Shown: one piece after another, positions 6,001 to 6,987 of the stretch
Position numbering within the stretch: position 1 is the stretch's first letter
How the letters are laid out: each line of letters starts with the position of its first letter
Assembly: GCA_030673205.1 (NCBI GenBank)
Contig: DAOVJP010000070.1
Location: forward strand, 1 to 6,987
Direction: 5' to 3'
From: Thermoplasmata archaeon
GTDB taxonomy: Archaea > Thermoplasmatota > Thermoplasmata > JAGHBH01
DNA: 6,987 nt
Translations under genes and position numbers: made by a program
The notes under the pieces: model-generated
Told to the model about the DNA's origin: nothing
The model's input: only the letters and a program-made list of their open reading frames with translations
The model's database searches: none

Positions 6001-6987
6001 GCAACGCTGACATCGTATTGAACAAGGAATTCGAGATAAGCGGATTCATCTCTCCCGTACCGTCGGATTGGCAGAACGTTTCCGTGGTCATTCTCATAAC
6101 ACTGCCCGATGGCACCGTGGACTCTAGGGGAGTATCAATACTCGAGCCTTCAGGCGGCCGCGCCATGTTCTTCTACTATGTATCCATGGCCGAGAAGGGC
6201 AACTATATGGTAGAGGTCCAGGCCACATACGCGAGCATCACATATGGCCCCCCTGCCCCCACTCAATTCGTGATATCCGAGGGCCCCACAGATGACGAGG
6301 GTATTCCCATGTGGATGATCCTGCTGATAATACTCCTCATAATAGCCCCCATAGCCGCGGTGAGCCTATACCTATACAAATATGGTCTTGGTATCCTGGT
6401 GGAGTGCGGCGAGTGTGGAGCGCTCATCCCTGTTGGCTCGACCAAGTGTCCCAAGTGTAACGTGGAGTTCGAGCCTGACACGGCCAAGTGCAGTGTTTGT
6501 GGCTCCTGGATATCCATGGACTCCCCTGTTTGTCCGGAGTGCGGCGCCGAGTTCACCGTAGCCGAGATGAGCCTGGAAGAGTACAAGGAGAAGATGGGGA
6601 AACAGTACAAGGAGTTCCTCCTCCCATACAGGGCCAAGGCAGTGGAGGAGCTGGAGATCCCAGAGGAAGAGCTCTCCGACGAGAACTTCAGTGAGTGGTG
6701 GATGGCCCAGGCAGAGTACATAACCTTTGAGGACTGGCTCTCACTAGAGGAAGAGAAGAGAAGCGCCATAAAACCCGTGTTGTGCTCGGAGTGCAACAGC
6801 CTCAACCCAGCTGGAGCCTCCACCTGCTACAAGTGCGGTATGTCCTTACAGGAGGCTGGAGAGGTCATCGAGGGCGAGGCAGCGAAGGATAAGGGCAAGG
6901 GTGGAGAAGAGGAAAGACCCGCAGAGCCCGGCGACGAGGAGGCAGCCCAGAAAGCTGAGGCAATGCCTCCGGCCCCCGCACCCGTTG
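1..6987 (+). CDS. Giant CARDB-repeat surface protein with C-terminal membrane anchor and cytosolic zinc ribbons (partial at both ends)
   Basis: The sequence shows a single uninterrupted frame, first complete codon at base 3, last at 6984-6986, 2,328 codons without a stop. The start codon, signal peptide and stop lie outside. Domain order by residue: beta-helix-like 1-116, Ig-like 117-282, two CARDBs 284-504, beta-helix-like 509-632, Ig-like 635-731, three CARDBs 736-1075, beta-helix-like 1080-1242, Ig-like 1244-1362, five CARDBs 1366-1987, Ig-like 1988-2102, membrane helix 2103-2125, cytosolic zinc ribbons and helices 2135-2278, acidic tail. About 56 N-x-S/T sequons lie in the ectodomain, which has only three cysteines; the cytosolic part has twelve, all in CxxC pairs. 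CARDB domains are beta-sandwich cell-adhesion-type modules common in archaeal surface proteins. I infer a membrane-anchored, glycosylated stalk or adhesin facing outward, C-terminus inside. Ligand and role are unknown, and no gene symbol is justified. An S-layer-associated or enzyme-bearing protein with its catalytic domain upstream of the window is also possible. Confidence 0.95.
3..350 (+). other. Protein region: beta-helix-like segment of module 1 (N-terminally cut)
   Basis: Residues 1-116 are made of short strand-like stretches with many sequons (NFS, NLS, NQT, NIT, NLT, NSS, NET). The stretch FMDDNSSAHLYGSTM (residues about 85-99) resembles QLEDNAALTAEGGEF in the clearer beta-helix-like region of module 3, and both sit ahead of the same type of Ig-like domain. 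That positional and sequence resemblance is the main reason to call it beta-helix-like. The start of this domain lies upstream of the window, so its length is unknown. The fold assignment is inference and could be wrong. Confidence 0.45.
351..848 (+). other. Protein region: Ig-like / carboxypeptidase-regulatory-like domain of module 1
   Basis: Residues 117-282. It opens with HHWVTVSVMDEAGYGV, with Trp at residue 123, matching the pattern W-x-x-V-x-V-x-D-x-x-G that also opens the regions at residues 635 and 1244. At about 166 residues it is longer than the second (about 97) and third (about 119) copies. The extra length lies in its second half, which has a Thr/Asn-rich stretch with NKT, NIT, NHS, NVT and NST sequons. 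Such domains usually act as structural spacers in archaeal surface proteins. No catalytic motif is visible. Confidence 0.5.
852..1514 (+). other. Protein region: CARDB domains 1 and 2
   Basis: CARDB-1 spans bases 852-1184 (residues 284-394). It begins DLEIGAANITF, has the central G-x-x-V-x-V-x-A-x-x-x-N strand pair (DGDDVDVTARIYNLG) and ends with the family's hallmark VDPDNIIWEGDEENN (Asn-Asn at 385-386). CARDB-2 spans 1197-1514 (residues 399-504). It begins DLSLTLDITPND, has SGEQVSIFVNVTL in the centre and ends IAESSEANN (Asn-Asn at 494-495). The alternating hydrophobic strands, the 'v-D-x-x-x-x-i-x-E-x-x-E-x-N-N' ending and the 110-residue period fit the CARDB family well. CARDB-1 carries one of the three ectodomain cysteines (C339), inside an NCT sequon. 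Confidence 0.85.
1527..1898 (+). other. Protein region: beta-helix-like segment of module 2
   Basis: Residues 509-632. Short hydrophobic strands alternate with Gly/Asn turns in a ladder-like way: ELSISGNVFVLAGGEFELNG is followed by further G-x-L-x-I/V-x-x-G repeats and then a Ser/Thr/Gly-rich stretch with GNTSS, LNES, GGTFTSTNAT and GGIGTL. This is the look of right-handed parallel beta-helix (pectin-lyase-like) rungs in archaeal surface proteins. No Asp or Arg cluster typical of active pectate lyases is visible, so a structural role is more likely than catalysis. Confidence 0.6.
1905..2195 (+). other. Protein region: Ig-like / carboxypeptidase-regulatory-like domain of module 2
   Basis: Residues 635-731. 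It opens with EAYWYLTVHTVDAGGTDLPA (Trp 641), then has A-x-V-x-V strands and TGADGTIVFTLL, the usual 'T-x-x-D-G-x-a-x-f-x-L' turn of carboxypeptidase-regulatory-like domains, then YGSYSVSGTF. The third copy has the same order: V-R-D-x-x-G-x-P-I-P-G-A, ATDANGRSLMAL, VGNYHINVTF. It lies between a beta-helix-like region and CARDB-3 and probably serves as a rigid spacer. Confidence 0.65.
2208..3227 (+). other. Protein region: CARDB domains 3, 4 and 5
   Basis: CARDB-3 spans bases 2208-2543 (residues 736-847) with GQAIDIWAIVNNTG in the centre and a TPTNNENNE ending. CARDB-4 spans 2550-2894 (850-964) and starts PDFEVLSITYPDG; it has SVTVSVTVKNNGTSD and ends VEEIYEYNND. CARDB-5 spans 2895-3227 (965-1075) and starts ANLTVDAVVFD; it has GDTVNIALNLWNHG, then GEHTITVHVNPG and ILESTTDDNS. 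CARDB-5 is the odd one: the hallmark Asn-Asn is Asn-Ser at residues 1066-1067. Domain lengths are about 111-115 residues. An in-frame 12-bp tandem duplication lies in the core strand of CARDB-4. Confidence 0.85.
2610..2633 (+). repeat. Perfect 12-bp in-frame tandem duplication (agcgtaacagtg x 2)
   Basis: Bases 2610-2621 and 2622-2633 are identical and begin on a codon boundary, encoding SVTV-SVTV (residues 870-877) in the central strand of CARDB-4. Codon choice is identical in both copies, which for Ser and Val points to a nucleotide-level duplication rather than chance amino-acid repetition. Its length keeps the frame. Confidence 0.9.
3240..3728 (+). other. Protein region: beta-helix-like segment of module 3
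   Basis: Residues 1080-1242, the clearest of the three beta-helix-like stretches. It has regular rungs such as GYVLIKDNGVLNIINADLNV, FNIIVRNNGAINFLDGASL and LLQIQLEDNAALTAEGGEF: short hydrophobic strands separated by N-G or D-N turns. From residue about 1165 the rungs become less regular, with TDLRAVNTTF and GVFDNCIVSYF. One of the three ectodomain cysteines is here (C1231). Unlike its surroundings, the region 1006-1209, which covers most of this domain, has no N-glycosylation sequon. Confidence 0.65.
3732..4088 (+). other. Protein region: Ig-like / carboxypeptidase-regulatory-like domain of module 3
   Basis: Residues 1244-1362. It opens with VTIRVWVEVYVRDINGEPIP (Trp 1249), followed by GAIVQPRSY, ATDANGRSLMAL and VGNYHINVTFTD, matching the order in module 2. 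A loop with TPIDPPLPKYKDSVAGP follows and is richer in proline and lysine than the rest of the ectodomain. The final strand VRTVSFRLE leads into CARDB-6. Confidence 0.65.
4941..4976 (+). other. Candidate calcium-binding loop in CARDB-8
   Basis: Residues 1647-1658 read DEDENGEYGTTD, a D-x-D-x-N-G pattern like the loops of EF-hand, dockerin and thrombospondin type 3 repeats. It sits between two strands of the domain (VLFFI before, TYLDTKTIL after), where a metal could stiffen the fold. Calcium binding is inferred from the spacing of acidic residues only. Confidence 0.5.
5340..5378 (+). other. Candidate calcium-binding loop in CARDB-9
   Basis: Residues 1780-1792 read DDIDEDGIADPEE, close to the D-x-D-x-D-G-x-x-D motif of thrombospondin type 3-like loops. 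The loop follows the strand LWVRFY and occupies the same relative place as the loop in CARDB-8, one domain period (133 residues) earlier. Metal binding is inference. Confidence 0.6.
5964..6308 (+). other. Protein region: membrane-proximal Ig-like domain
   Basis: Residues 1988-2102. It starts PDILVTMIAPERNADIVL and continues with FEISGFISP, NVSVVILITLPDGTV and GNYMVEVQATYASITYGP. The pattern of alternating strands without an E-x-N-N ending separates it from the CARDB array. Its last ten residues (EGPTDDEGIP) form an acidic, flexible spacer just before the membrane helix. The role is probably structural; the exact family is not recognised. Confidence 0.55.
6309..6377 (+). other. Transmembrane helix (C-terminal anchor)
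   Basis: Residues 2103-2125: MWMILLIILLIIAPIAAVSL followed by YLY. This is a 23-residue uncharged hydrophobic stretch, the only one in the fragment. An acidic TDDEGIP precedes it and a lysine (YKYG) follows, which by the positive-inside rule places the large N-terminal part outside and the C-terminus in the cytosol. A proline in the middle (residue 2116) may kink the helix. Confidence 0.93.
6405..6542 (+). other. Double zinc ribbon, cytosolic
   Basis: Two four-cysteine ribbons start ten residues after the membrane helix. The first is C2135-x2-C2138 with C2149-x2-C2152 (CGECGALIPVGSTKCPKC). The second is C2163-x2-C2166 with C2177-x2-C2180 (CSVCGSWISMDSPVCPEC). Both have ten residues between the two pairs and the G-x-x-I-x pattern after the first pair, like double-zinc-ribbon (DZR/DZANK-type) domains. 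Such domains usually mediate protein or nucleic-acid contacts rather than catalysis. Here the close tether to the membrane makes a docking role at the inner membrane face most likely (inference). Confidence 0.92.
6567..6779 (+). other. Cytosolic charged helical segment with FSEWW and FEDWL motifs
   Basis: Residues 2189-2259. It begins MSLEEYKEKMGKQYKEFLLP, is rich in Glu and Lys with heptad-like hydrophobic spacing, and is predicted by eye to be helical. It then has ENFSEWWMAQAEYITFEDWL, a cluster of aromatic residues, before EEEKRSAIKPV. I have a general memory of similar 'F-x-x-W-W ... F-x-x-W-L' segments beside zinc ribbons in Thermoplasmatota proteins, but cannot check it here. The segment separates the double zinc ribbon from the third ribbon, so all three probably form one cytosolic unit. 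Confidence 0.6.
6783..6836 (+). other. Third cytosolic zinc ribbon
   Basis: C2261-x2-C2264 and C2275-x2-C2278 in CSECNSLNPAGASTCYKC. It has the same ten-residue gap as the two ribbons before it, and the 'C-x-x-C-x-x-x-N-P-x-G-x-x-x-C-x-x-C-G' form common to zinc-ribbon domains. It follows the aromatic helical segment and is the last ordered element visible. Confidence 0.9.
6837..6987 (+). other. Acidic Ala/Pro/Glu-rich cytosolic tail (runs off the window)
   Basis: Residues 2279-2328 and beyond. After GMSLQEAGEVIEGEAAKDKG the composition is almost only Glu, Ala, Lys, Gly, Asp and Pro, ending PPAPAPV where the window stops. It is low-complexity and likely disordered. No stop codon is present, so the tail may end shortly after the window or lead to another domain. 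Confidence 0.75.

Noticed and set aside
6156..6163. gcggccgc palindrome as a regulatory or cloning-related site
   Set aside because: It lies inside the coding sequence (Gly-Gly-Arg-Ala) with normal context on both sides. A chance palindrome in a GC-rich gene.
6699..6707. N-F-S sequon near the C-terminus as a glycosylation site
   Set aside because: It lies on the cytosolic side of the membrane helix, where N-glycosylation does not occur.
6263..6823. 186-codon open frame on the - strand, Ser-rich
   Set aside because: It is antisense to the membrane helix and zinc ribbons, whose CxxC spacing proves the + strand frame. The Ser and Leu runs are complements of Glu/Gly and Lys/Glu codons.

Overview
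The whole window is one reading frame. Frame 3 of the + strand is open from the first complete codon at base 3 to base 6986 (2,328 codons, no stop). Neither the real start nor the stop is inside the window. In what follows, residue n is the codon starting at base 3n. The product is an interior-to-C-terminal fragment of a giant single-pass surface protein. There is no intergenic DNA, RNA gene, promoter, terminator or mobile element to annotate.

The organism looks archaeal, most plausibly a member of the Thermoplasmatota (Methanomassiliicoccales or an uncultured relative); this is an inference. It rests on frequent ATA (Ile) and AGG (Arg) codons in a moderately GC-rich gene, an ectodomain packed with N-glycosylation sequons and almost free of cysteine, CARDB-type beta-sandwich arrays, and a C-terminal membrane helix followed by cytosolic zinc ribbons.

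Layout: the ectodomain (residues 1-2102) is built from three copies of one composite module. Each copy has a beta-helix-like stretch, then an Ig-like/carboxypeptidase-regulatory-like domain opening with a W-x-x-V-x-V-x-D-x-x-G pattern, then a run of CARDB domains. The CARDB runs hold 2, 3 and 5 domains (bases 852-1514, 2208-3227, 4098-5963). A last Ig-like domain (5964-6308) leads into the membrane helix (6309-6377). The cytosolic part (6378-6986 and beyond) has two zinc ribbons, a charged helical segment with two Trp-rich motifs, a third zinc ribbon and an acidic Ala/Pro/Glu-rich tail that runs off the window.

Together the parts suggest a long, rigid, glycosylated stalk or adhesin-like surface protein anchored in the membrane, with a zinc-ribbon platform inside that could dock to a cytosolic partner. 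Ligand, partner and physiological role cannot be read from this sequence. The other ORFs of about 70-264 codons on both strands are shadows of this gene.
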